Source of the DNA: DAIQNV01 sp036788215
Lineage (GTDB): Bacteria; Planctomycetota; Phycisphaerae; Phycisphaerales; UBA1924
Direction of reading: 5' to 3'
Assembly (NCBI GenBank): GCA_036788215.1
Contig: DAIQNV010000030.1
Location: 1 to 39,006 of the forward strand
DNA: 39,006 bases
Shown: positions 21,665 through 29,494 of the stretch, one piece after another
Layout of the letters: every line of letters begins with the position of its first letter
Position numbering within the stretch: the first letter of the stretch is position 1
Position numbers and translations under genes: made by a program
The notes under the pieces: generated by a model
Seen by the model: the letters and a program-made list of their open reading frames with translations, nothing else
What the model was told of the DNA's origin: nothing
The model's database searches: none

Positions 21665-21737
21665 TGGCCCCGCCCGGATTCGAACCGGGGACCGGGCGAT
21701 TATGAGTCGCTTGCTCTAACCGCTGAGCTACGGGGCC
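21665..21737 (-). tRNA. tRNA-Ile2 (anticodon CAU, lysidine type)
   Basis: 73-nt cloverleaf on the minus strand: acceptor GGCCCCG/CGGGGCC with discriminator A, D-arm GCTC...GAGC, anticodon arm GCGA-CTCATAA-TCGC, T-arm CCCGG-TTCGAAT-CCGGG. The anticodon is CAT. The anticodon arm is identical to that of E. coli tRNA-Ile2, and the acceptor starts with the same GGCCCC, unlike elongator or initiator Met tRNAs. The C34 would need TilS lysidine modification to read AUA. No CCA is encoded. Confidence 0.88.
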
Positions 21738-21795
21738 GGCCCGTCGAGCATAGCCGATCGCCGGCTCCATCAGTCCGGCAGCGACCCCGGGCGAG

Positions 21796-22200
21796 TTAGA
21801 ACGGAATCGTCAGCCGAATTGCGCCGGACTTGTTGTCGCCGATGGGATTGGCCCAGATCGTGAGTTTTGCGCCGGGGGCGTCGAACCCGAGCTCCCGGAG
21901 CGCTCGGTCCACCGGGACATCAAAGCTCGGCCCGGCCGGCTGGAGGGACAGGTCCTCGGGCTTCAGGCGGAAGCTCTGGGCATCTATGCGGTTGGGGTCA
22001 TTCTTCCGCTGCCGCTTGTTCAACTCCTCGCCGATTCGCTTGACCGTCCTGGCGTCGAGGTCGTCGCAGACCCGCTCGGCGACCTCGCGTCTGCGACGCT
22101 TGAGTTCCTCCACGCCCACCCCCCCGGCGACGCGTTGCACGACGGCCTTGCACACCGACTCCAGGGGCATCTCTATGTCCGACGGCGCGGGGATTGGCAT
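21796..22200 (-). CDS. Conserved-looking small protein of unknown function
   Basis: 134 aa; I do not recognise the family. The ribosome site AAGGAG is 6 nt before ATG 22200, which strongly supports translation. The first half is helical and highly charged (ELKRRRREVAERVCDDLD, then KRIGEELNKRQRKN), the second half has strands (LTIWANPIGDNKSGAIRLTIPF). There is no signal peptide or membrane segment. It starts 57 nt downstream of the fumarase stop in the same direction and could be cotranscribed with it. Confidence 0.75.
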   Translation of the reverse strand: MPIPAPSDIEMPLESVCKAVVQRVAGGVGVEELKRRRREVAERVCDDLDARTVKRIGEELNKRQRKNDPNRIDAQSFRLKPEDLSLQPAGPSFDVPVDRALRELGFDAPGAKLTIWANPIGDNKSGAIRLTIPF

Positions 22201-22257
22201 CGCGGTCTCCTTCGTGCAGAATGGTTCCGAGCCGAAAGCGAAGCCGGCGGCACATCG

Positions 22258-23709
22258 TCACGCGGGATCCGGCGAGGTCATGGCCATCGGGTTGAGCAGC
22301 TTCGACAACTCCGCTTCCGGCAACACATTCTGGTCCAGCGCGATCTCCCGAACCGTCTTGCCCGTCTTGTGGGCCTCTTTCGCCAGTGCCGCGGCGGCGT
22401 CGTAGCCGATGACGGGGGCGAGGCTGGTGCACATGGCGAGGGAGCCCTCGATCAGGGCGGCGCAGCGTTCTTCGTCGGGCTCGAGACCGTCGAGGAGGTT
22501 GTCGCAGAACATGTGGCAGGCGTTGGCGATCAGGTCGATCGACTCGAGGACCGCGTCGGCCATCACGGGCATCGCCACGTTCAGGTCGAGCAGTGAGCCG
22601 ATGCCCCCGAGGCCTGCGGTGGTCGTTGTCGCGTCGTTGCCGATCACGCGGCAGCAGACCATCATCACCGACTCGCAGATGACGGGGTTGACCTTGCCCG
22701 GCATGATGCTCGAGCCGGGCTGGACCGCGGGGAGCTTGAGCTCGCCGATGCCGCAGCGGGGGCCCGAGCCCAGCCAGCGGATGTCGTTGGCGATCTTGCT
22801 CAGGCTGACGGCGATGGTCTTGAGGTCGCCCGAGACCTCGACGAAGCCATCTTTGGCGTGCTGGGCCTCGAAGTGGTTGGCGGCTTCCCGGAAGTGGACG
22901 CCGGCCCGCTCGGTCAGGCGGGCGGCGACCTGCTCGGCGAAGCGTGGGTGGGTGTTGATGCCGGTGCCGACCGCGGTGCCCCCGATGGCGAGTTCGCCCA
23001 GGACGTGCAGGGCGCGGTGCAGACGCTCGGACGCGTGGCGCATCTGGGCCGCGTAGCCGCTGAATTCCTGGCCCAGGCGGATGGGGGTGGCGTCCTGCAG
23101 GTGGGTGCGCCCGATCTTGACGATCGAGTCCCATTTCTCTGCCTTGTCCGCGAGGGCCTTCTCGATCTTGACGAGGGCGGGCAGCAGGGTTTCCTTGATG
23201 GCGACCGCCGCGGCGACGTGCATCGCGGTGGGGAAGGTGTCGTTGCTGCTCTGGCCCATGTTGACGTGGTCGTTGGGGTGGACGCCGCCCTTCTCGATGA
23301 AGCTCGGGTCCTTGCTCTTGCCGATGGGCTCGCCCCTGGCGAGGCAGACGAGGTTGGCGATGACCTCGTTCGCGTTCATGTTCGTGCTGGTGCCGCTGCC
23401 GGTCTGGTAGACGTCGACCGGGAAGTGGCGGGCGAGGCCCCCGTGCTCGGTGAGCCCGGACTCGATCTCTGCGCAGGCGTCGGCGATGGCGTCGGCGCGG
23501 GCCTCGTCGAGTTTGCCCAGTTGCTGGTTGGCGCGGGCGCAGGCGGCCTTGAGCATGCCGAAGGCTTTGATGACGCCCGGGGGCACGGGCTTCCCGCTCA
23601 CGGGGAAGTTGAGGACCGCTCTCTGGGTGCTCGCGCCGTAGAGGACGTCCGCGGGAACGGTCATCTCGCCCATCGAGTCCTTCTCGATCCGCGTCTCGCC
23701 GGTGGCCAT
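22258..23709 (-). CDS. fumC: Class II fumarate hydratase
   Basis: 483 aa, the usual length of iron-independent fumarases. Catalyses reversible hydration of fumarate to malate in the TCA cycle, as a cytoplasmic homotetramer. Start ATG 23709 gives MATGETRIEKDSMGEMTVPA, matching the family N-terminus, with GGAAGGA upstream. Motifs: TGSGTSTNMNANEV, HPNDHVNMGQSSND, the GRTHLQDATP active-site loop and the superfamily signature GSSIMPGKVNP (Ser333-Ser334). FumC rather than aspartase is supported by the near-identity of IVKIGRTHLQDATP and IANDIRWLGSGPRCGIGE with E. coli FumC. It is divergent from the transglutaminase-like gene across a 147-nt promoter region. Confidence 0.95.
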   Translation of the reverse strand: MATGETRIEKDSMGEMTVPADVLYGASTQRAVLNFPVSGKPVPPGVIKAFGMLKAACARANQQLGKLDEARADAIADACAEIESGLTEHGGLARHFPVDVYQTGSGTSTNMNANEVIANLVCLARGEPIGKSKDPSFIEKGGVHPNDHVNMGQSSNDTFPTAMHVAAAVAIKETLLPALVKIEKALADKAEKWDSIVKIGRTHLQDATPIRLGQEFSGYAAQMRHASERLHRALHVLGELAIGGTAVGTGINTHPRFAEQVAARLTERAGVHFREAANHFEAQHAKDGFVEVSGDLKTIAVSLSKIANDIRWLGSGPRCGIGELKLPAVQPGSSIMPGKVNPVICESVMMVCCRVIGNDATTTTAGLGGIGSLLDLNVAMPVMADAVLESIDLIANACHMFCDNLLDGLEPDEERCAALIEGSLAMCTSLAPVIGYDAAAALAKEAHKTGKTVREIALDQNVLPEAELSKLLNPMAMTSPDPA

Positions 23710-23856
23710 CGTCGGGTCCTTCCGAACAGCCGGCCCGGTGGATGTCTTGGGCCGGAAAGGGTTGATTTCTGAATCCGCATACAAGTGTAGGCTTTGGGTG
23801 GCGGTTCGCCCGCAACCTTGCCGACGCCGGAGGGTACAGTCCCGGGGAGGCCTCGC

Positions 23857-25110
23857 TTGTCGCACACTTCCATCGTCTGCCGGCGCGTTCTGATGGTCCT
23901 GGCGGTCGGGGTGTCGCTGGCGGTCGTACCCCGGGCGTTCGGCGCCCCTGAGCAGGACCCGCCGGAGCATCCCTTCCTGACCTACGAGCATCCCGAGGAC
24001 TGGACCCTGCGGGCCACGCTGCGGGTCCGGGGCTGGCAGAACGAACGCGATGCGTTTGAGCGTCCCCCGGTCTGGAACTTCACCACCGCTGCGGTGATCT
24101 TCCCGCTGGTCGACCGGACCTCGGCGGCGCACCTCGACCCCGCCTCGGCTGTGGGCGAGTTGCGCTTCAACGACCGGGTCGTCAGCAGCACGTTCACGCC
24201 CATCACCGGGTATCCGGGCGGCGCGACCTACGCCCGCTTCGACGCGCAGGAGGTATCGGCGCGGGAGATGACGCTGGAGGTCACGCTGCTCGCGCGGGCG
24301 TGGCGGACGAAGTTCGACGAGGAGGCCGCCCTCAGCGTCGGGTGGCCCACCGGCGAGTGGCCCGCGGAAGCGGCGAGCGCGTTCACGCCTCAGGCGGGCG
24401 TCGAGGTTCCCCCCGGGGGCCGGCCCGATGATGCGGAGCTCGATCGGCTGCTCGAGCGTTGGACGGATGGGAACGATCCCAAATCGATCCCCCCGGTCAC
24501 GCTGGCAAAGTGGCTCGCGGCGAAGGTGATCGAGCACGTGCAGCCCAGCTCGGACGGGCTGAACCGGGGCCGGTACCGCCTGGGGTTCGAGGGGTTCCAG
24601 CTTCAGGGAGCGCCCGTCACCGCCCGCACGGGGCGGGGCAGTCCCTTCGACATGACGGCGCTGCTCGCGGCGGTCTACCGGCGGGCGGGGCTCCCGGCGC
24701 GGGTCGTCATCTGCTACCGGGAGGTGGGGAACCGCGACAACGCCCGGGAACGCGAGCAGACGGGGGCGTCGCGGTTGCGGGCGTACGTCGAGTTCTATTT
24801 GTACGACGAGCCCAACCAGCGGGGTGGCTGGATCCCCGTGGACATCGTCGAGATCCGTCGGCAGAGCTCGCGGGCCCGGCCCATCGACGAAGGGTGGGAG
24901 TACTTCGGCAGTCACCGTGATCTTGATCTCTACATCCCGCTGGCGTTCCACTTCCATCCGCCCACGACGGTGCGGTCGTACGGGTCGCCCTCGCTGTGGG
25001 GCTGGTTCATCACGCCGACGCCCCCGACGCTCGCGTACCAGCAGCTCGACGTGACCGCGTACGGGACGCCTGTGCGTGCCGATGGCCCGGTGCTGCCCGG
25101 GGACCCTTGA
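23857..25110 (+). CDS. Exported transglutaminase-fold protein lacking catalytic Cys and His
   Basis: 417 aa from TTG 23857, chosen because GGGGAGG lies 6 nt upstream and the product then begins with a signal peptide (MSHTSIVCRRVLMVLAVGV..., cleavage near AFGA). An N-terminal beta domain (about 35-190) precedes a transglutaminase-like core at about 245-335: TGRGSPFDMTALLAAVYRR, AGLPARVVICY, RAYVEFYL and GWIPVDI. In active members these read GxC...GIPAR and HAWVEVYL...DP. By alignment the Cys position is Pro263 (with Ser just before) and the His is Arg308; only Asp329 remains. The fold is probably kept but cysteine-protease or crosslinking chemistry should be absent, leaving a binding or structural role in the periplasm. 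A start at TTG 23794 would place the signal peptide internally. Confidence 0.82.
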   Translation: MSHTSIVCRRVLMVLAVGVSLAVVPRAFGAPEQDPPEHPFLTYEHPEDWTLRATLRVRGWQNERDAFERPPVWNFTTAAVIFPLVDRTSAAHLDPASAVGELRFNDRVVSSTFTPITGYPGGATYARFDAQEVSAREMTLEVTLLARAWRTKFDEEAALSVGWPTGEWPAEAASAFTPQAGVEVPPGGRPDDAELDRLLERWTDGNDPKSIPPVTLAKWLAAKVIEHVQPSSDGLNRGRYRLGFEGFQLQGAPVTARTGRGSPFDMTALLAAVYRRAGLPARVVICYREVGNRDNAREREQTGASRLRAYVEFYLYDEPNQRGGWIPVDIVEIRRQSSRARPIDEGWEYFGSHRDLDLYIPLAFHFHPPTTVRSYGSPSLWGWFITPTPPTLAYQQLDVTAYGTPVRADGPVLPGDP

Positions 25111-25128
25111 GGGGCGCGGTCGCTCCGG

Positions 25129-26001
25129 TCAGTCGATCGCGAAGCCCTCGGGCACCTGGCCCGGGCTGGGCATGAACGTGTAGTCGGGCGTTTCCCAGAC
25201 CGGTCCGTCGGCTCGCCAGCCGACCCTTACCCGCCCGGAGGCGTGCCCGTCGACGAAGCCGATCGAGGCGAAGGCGTTGCCGGGCGTGCGTTCCTGCTGC
25301 CCGTACCAGTACTGACCGCGATCACCCCCGTCGTCGTAGTTGTAGATCGGCTGGGAGCCGATCAGGATGGTGCGGGTCGGGTCGAAGACGCTGGGCATGC
25401 GCCCGCCCGTCTGCGGGATCAAGGTCGCCGTCTCCGGCTCGTCCGAGTCCCCCGTGGGGGCGTGATCATTGATCGCGTAGCTGGACCCGAGGGTGTCGTA
25501 GATCGAGTCAGTGAAGTACGGCGCGGGCCCTCCCAGCTGCAGTTCCCCGCCCGCGTCGAGGGGGCTGCGGAAGGGCTCGGCTTCGATCGCGACTTCGGAC
25601 CCATCCGCGAGTGTTCGCGCGTCCGAGCCCGCGTCGATGCCCACGTACGGGTTCAGGGGGCGGGACCGGGCTCCGAAGGAGTTGATGCCGAAGTCGAAGG
25701 GCGCGGGGACCGGGAGCGAGCCCCGCTTTCCGCCGAAGAGCGAGCCCACGACGATCTTTCCGTCCCCGAAGGGGTCGGCGATCACCGCCTGGGGCAGGGC
25801 CCCGGCGTGGTCGTCGAGATAGAGGCTCGATGCGATGACGAGCTGGCGGGCGTTGCTCGTGCAGACCGCGGACCGGGCGCCGAGCCTCGCGGCGCCGAGG
25901 GCGGGGACGAGGATGGCGATGAGCAGGGCGATGATCGCGATCACCACCAGCAGCTCGATGAGCGTGAACCCACGCTGCTGTCTGCTGCCGGTCGGTGTCA
26001 T
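25129..26001 (-). CDS. Prepilin-type N-terminal cleavage/methylation protein (pseudopilin)
   Basis: 290 aa. The N-terminus MTPTGSRQQRGFTLIELLVV is a standard class III prepilin signal with cleavage Gly11/Phe12 and Glu at +5, then a hydrophobic helix ending LVPALGAARLGAR. The C-terminal region has GNAFASIGFVDGHASGRVRV, the planctomycete pseudopilin-like DGH element. The ATG at 26001-25999 lies 2 nt after the adenylate kinase stop (TGACCATG), so it is almost certainly translated by coupling. It is related in architecture to the pseudopilin at 5285-6391 but too different in sequence to be a recent copy. Confidence 0.87.
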   Translation of the reverse strand: MTPTGSRQQRGFTLIELLVVIAIIALLIAILVPALGAARLGARSAVCTSNARQLVIASSLYLDDHAGALPQAVIADPFGDGKIVVGSLFGGKRGSLPVPAPFDFGINSFGARSRPLNPYVGIDAGSDARTLADGSEVAIEAEPFRSPLDAGGELQLGGPAPYFTDSIYDTLGSSYAINDHAPTGDSDEPETATLIPQTGGRMPSVFDPTRTILIGSQPIYNYDDGGDRGQYWYGQQERTPGNAFASIGFVDGHASGRVRVGWRADGPVWETPDYTFMPSPGQVPEGFAID

Positions 26002-26003
26002 GG

Positions 26004-26624
26004 TCAACCCCCGGTCCTGATCCCCATCAGCCCGGCGTGGATGGGGGCGAGGGCGGCCGCGGCCCGCCCGAAGACCTCGAGCGGGAGCCCGCCGGCCTCG
26101 ATCCTGTGGACGACCGAGGCGTCGTAGCGCCCGATCATCGGGGCGGTCTCGCGGTCGAAGACACCGAAGCGGTTGCGCAGGACCGCCTCGTCGGCGTCGT
26201 CGCTGCGTCCTTCCTGCTCGGCGCGTCGCTTGATGCGCTGGACGAGCGCCTCGCGGTCGGCGACGTCGAAGCTCAGCACCGCGAGCACCTCGATGGCGTC
26301 CTCGACCAGTTCGCACTGGGTGACGTTGCGCGGGATGCCGTCGAGGAGCAGGACATGGCGGGCGGGATCGAAGTCGCCGGCGTCGACGAGGCGCTGCATG
26401 TGGTCGCGCCAGAGGCGGACCGTCGTTTCGTCGGGGACCAGCTCTCCGCTGGCCATGATCGCGCGGATTTCCTTGCCCAGGTCGCTGGCGGGATCGAGGC
26501 CCCGGAACATGTCGCCGCTCGAGAGGTGGAAGAACCCGGGGACGCCCCCGAGCAGCTTGCCCTGGGTCCCCTTCCCCACGCCCGGGGGACCGAACAGCAG
26601 CACCGACCGATACGACACGCTCAT
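26004..26624 (-). CDS. adk: Adenylate kinase, short form
   Basis: 206 aa. Interconverts ATP + AMP and 2 ADP in the cytoplasm. The P-loop is GPPGVGKGTQ (residues 12-21), followed by LSSGDMFR (AMP binding), LLLDGIPRN and the Arg-rich lid region IKRRAEQEGRSDDADEAVLR. The lid is short, without the 27-residue insertion and Cys zinc site of long-form kinases, so this is the short type or a close nucleoside-monophosphate kinase relative. GGAG is 6 nt before the ATG. The pseudopilin gene follows with a 2-nt gap, an unusual partner for adk, which is more often beside secY or ribosomal genes. Confidence 0.88.
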   Translation of the reverse strand: MSVSYRSVLLFGPPGVGKGTQGKLLGGVPGFFHLSSGDMFRGLDPASDLGKEIRAIMASGELVPDETTVRLWRDHMQRLVDAGDFDPARHVLLLDGIPRNVTQCELVEDAIEVLAVLSFDVADREALVQRIKRRAEQEGRSDDADEAVLRNRFGVFDRETAPMIGRYDASVVHRIEAGGLPLEVFGRAAAALAPIHAGLMGIRTGG

Positions 26625-26705
26625 CCGAAGCTCCAGCCCGCGGCGACGCGCCGCTTCCGAACGACACGATCGGCCCGACGATAGGCGGGCCGCCAGCGGT
26701 GGCGC

Positions 26706-26738
26706 AAAGAAAGGGCCGCGGGGTTTCCCCCGCGGCCC
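26706..26738 (-). terminator. Intrinsic terminator of fusA
   Basis: 26713-26723 (gggccgcgggg) and 26728-26738 (ccccgcggccc) form a perfect 11-bp stem with a 4-nt loop. On the minus strand it is followed by TTTCTTT. It lies 33 nt after the fusA stop codon and upstream of adk. Confidence 0.85.
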
Positions 26739-26771
26739 GTCCGGTCGGTCGAGGTCAGCGGGCTCGGGCGA

Positions 26772-28886
26772 TCAGGCTCCGGTCTCGATGACTTCCTTCT
26801 GGAGGTTCATAGGCATGGGGGCGTACTTCTCGAATTCCATGACGCTGGAGGCGCGTCCCTGGCTCAGGCCACGCAGGGTGGTGGTGTACCCGAACATCTC
26901 GCTGAGGGGGACCTCGGCGTGGATGATCTTGACGATCCCGCGGTCCTCGGTGTCCATGATCATGCCCCGGCGGCTGGACAGGTCGCCCGTGACGTTTCCG
27001 AGGTAGTCCTCGGGTGTGGTGATGACGACCTTCATGATGGGCTCAAGGAGGACGCTCTTGGCCTTGGCGACCGCCTCGCGGAGGGCGAGGCGTCCGGCCT
27101 GCTCGAAGGCGACCTGGCTCGAGTCGACGTCGTGGTAGGAGCCTTCGACCAGCTCGACCCTGATGTTGATGAGGGGGTAGCCCGCGGTGACGCCCCCGGC
27201 GGCGGTCTGGCGCACCCCGTACTCGACGGAGGGGATGAATTCCTTGGGGATCGACCCGCCGACGACCTTGTTGACGAAGGCGATGTTGTTGACGAACTTG
27301 ACCCCGTCGGCCTCCGCCTGCTCCTGGCTGTAGGGCATGAGGTTGATGGTGCAGTCGCCGAACTGGCCTCGACCGCCGGTCTGCTTCTTGAAGAGACCGC
27401 GGACGTTCATGGCGGTGCCCTGGATGGCCTCGCGGTAGGCGACGCGGGGCTTGCCGACCTCGACGTTGACCTTCATGTCGCGGGTGATCTTGTTCTTGAT
27501 GATCTCGAGGTGCAATTCACCCATGCCGGAGATGATGGTCTGCCCGGTCTCGTCGTTGTACTCCGAGCGGAAGGACGGGTCCTCCCGCCGGATGGTGATG
27601 AGGGCGTCGGTGAGCTTCTTCTTGTCGTCGGCCGTCTTGGGCTCGATCGACATGCTGATGACGGGCTCGGGGAAGGTCATGCGCTCGAGGACAATCGGCT
27701 TGTCCGGATCGCAGAGCGTGTCGCCCGTGATCGAGTCCTTGATGCCCACGAGCGCGACGATGTTGCCGGCGCCGACCTCGTCCAGGGCCTCGCGGTCCTT
27801 GGCGTGCATCTCGAAGATGCGGCTGGCGATCTCGCGCTTCCCGTTCACGGGGTTCAGCACGCGGCTGCCCTTGGAGATCTTGCCGGAGTAGACGCGGCAG
27901 TAGGTGAGGTCTCCGTGCGTATCGCTCACGACCTTGAAGACGAGCCCGCTGAAGGGGGCGGTGTCGTCGTGGGGGCGGGTGAGCTTCTTCTCGGGGTCCT
28001 TGGGGTCGAGGCCCTTGACCTCGGGCACCTGCTGCGGGTTGGGCAGGTAGTCGATGACGCCGTCCAGCAGGCGCTGCACGCCGATGTTCTTCAGGGCGGA
28101 GCCGCAGAAGACGGGGTTGATCTCGCGGGCGATTGTTCCCTTGCGGAGCGCCGCCTTGATCTCGTCCACCGTGATCGAGTCCTCGTCCTCGAGGTACCGC
28201 TCCATGACGGCGTCGTCGAACTCCACAGCCTTCTCGATCAGCATGTGGCGCCACTCGGCGGCCTTGTCGGCGTACTCCTCGGGGATGTCCTTCTCGACGA
28301 CGGTCTCGCCCTTCTCACCCTCGAAGAAGTAGGCCTTCATCTTCAGGAGGTCGATGAGGCCCTTGAGGTCGTTGCCGTGGCCCATGGGGAGCTGCACCGC
28401 GACGGGGTTAGCTCCGAGGCGCTTGATGATGGAGTTGAAGCTGAACTCGAAGTCGGCCCCGAGCTTGTCCATCTTGTTGATGAAGCAGAGACGGGGGACC
28501 AGGTAGCGGTCGGCCTGGCGCCAGACGGTCTCCGACTGGGCCTCGACGCCCTCTTTCCCGTCGAACACCGCGACGGCGCCGTCGAGCACGCGGAGGGAGC
28601 GCTCCACCTCGATCGTGAAGTCGACGTGGCCCGGGGTGTCGATCAGGTTGATCTTGTACTCGCGACCGTCCTTCGTCCAGGGGCAGGTCGTGGCGGCGGA
28701 CTGGATGGTGATCCCTCGCTCCTGCTCTTCCTGGAGGAAGTCCATCGTCGCGGTGCCCTCGTGCACCTCGCCGATCTTGTAGTTCCGCCCGGTGTAGAAC
28801 AGGATGCGCTCCGTCACCGTCGTCTTGCCCGCGTCGATGTGAGCACAAATCCCGATGTTGCGGATGTTTGAAAGGTCCGTCGCCAT
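26772..28886 (-). CDS. fusA: Translation elongation factor G
   Basis: 704 aa. The GTPase that moves tRNA and mRNA through the ribosome during elongation, and splits ribosomes with RRF. Motifs: AHIDAGKTT (residues 15-23, P-loop), the RGIT switch element (57-60), DTPGH (83-87) and NKMD (137-140), then domains II-V ending SSVMEFEKYAPMPMNLQ. The ATG at 28886 gives the conserved MATDLSNIRNIGI start with GGAGG upstream; a longer frame to 28943 is not supported. It stands alone, not in a str operon with rpsL/rpsG, and so could be one of several EF-G copies; planctomycetes often carry more than one. It looks like a normal elongation-type EF-G. Confidence 0.96.
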   Translation of the reverse strand: MATDLSNIRNIGICAHIDAGKTTVTERILFYTGRNYKIGEVHEGTATMDFLQEEQERGITIQSAATTCPWTKDGREYKINLIDTPGHVDFTIEVERSLRVLDGAVAVFDGKEGVEAQSETVWRQADRYLVPRLCFINKMDKLGADFEFSFNSIIKRLGANPVAVQLPMGHGNDLKGLIDLLKMKAYFFEGEKGETVVEKDIPEEYADKAAEWRHMLIEKAVEFDDAVMERYLEDEDSITVDEIKAALRKGTIAREINPVFCGSALKNIGVQRLLDGVIDYLPNPQQVPEVKGLDPKDPEKKLTRPHDDTAPFSGLVFKVVSDTHGDLTYCRVYSGKISKGSRVLNPVNGKREIASRIFEMHAKDREALDEVGAGNIVALVGIKDSITGDTLCDPDKPIVLERMTFPEPVISMSIEPKTADDKKKLTDALITIRREDPSFRSEYNDETGQTIISGMGELHLEIIKNKITRDMKVNVEVGKPRVAYREAIQGTAMNVRGLFKKQTGGRGQFGDCTINLMPYSQEQAEADGVKFVNNIAFVNKVVGGSIPKEFIPSVEYGVRQTAAGGVTAGYPLINIRVELVEGSYHDVDSSQVAFEQAGRLALREAVAKAKSVLLEPIMKVVITTPEDYLGNVTGDLSSRRGMIMDTEDRGIVKIIHAEVPLSEMFGYTTTLRGLSQGRASSVMEFEKYAPMPMNLQKEVIETGA

Positions 28887-29494
28887 CTGCCTTGCCTCCG
28901 TCGGCCCAAACGGGCCATTCGGCTCCATGAACTGCTGATGCACCTGATCTGGCGGGGATCACGCCCCCGTCGCCGGACGCCGACCGCCCTGCTGTCACGT
29001 ACCGCCCGGCGTGGAACAACCCCGCCGAACCCGTCGGCCGAACGCTGGAGCCAGGGGCCCCGGTCCGGCAAAGACTTCATCTGTTTCGATCGTCGTGGCC
29101 CCGATTGAGCCGGGGTTCCGTCGATGGATAATCGCTCGTCTCGGGGCGGATGCCTGCCCCGCCCTCGCCCCGCCCCGCGCCCGGGCCACCTGCAGCGCCC
29201 GGCCCGTTCCCGGGCTGGTCGCGTCGGTTCACGCCCGGCGAACGACCCCACTCGCCATGTCCGGTTCTGCGTCGTCGTCCATTGCGCCGCCCCGAAAGCC
29301 GCTCTGCAGCCGTCAGCGCGGGCAACCAGCCCGGATCGCTGCGGCAATCACAAACCCGGCTACACCGGGCACCTGCGGGCAATGCTAGCGCCCCAGTACC
29401 CACGATCAACGCCCGCCCGGCACGCCCGGATTGAAGATCCCGTCAAGAACGACGGAAAAAGCCGGGTCGAGTCCGATCCGGAGGCTCCGGGCCT
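28887..29494. other. 608-nt stretch without a recognised gene
   Basis: No frame here has a plausible ribosome site and protein-like composition; the open frames on both strands read as low-complexity Arg/Pro/Gly. It presumably carries the fusA promoter and a long leader. I see no rRNA, RNase P or tmRNA signatures. Confidence 0.6.
29382..29409 (-). promoter_or_regulatory. Candidate promoter in the fusA leader region
   Basis: On the minus strand TTGATC (complement of 29404-29409) and TAGCAT (complement of 29382-29387) are 16 bp apart. This would put a start about 490 nt upstream of fusA, giving a long leader or a small RNA. Weak evidence, based on hexamers only. Confidence 0.25.

Noticed and set aside
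26919..28871. 650-aa open frame on the plus strand
   Set aside because: Antisense to fusA, with Val/Asp/Leu-rich shadow composition.
29077..29409. 110-aa minus-strand frame upstream of fusA
   Set aside because: No ribosome site, Arg/Gly-rich composition, and no resemblance to a known small protein.
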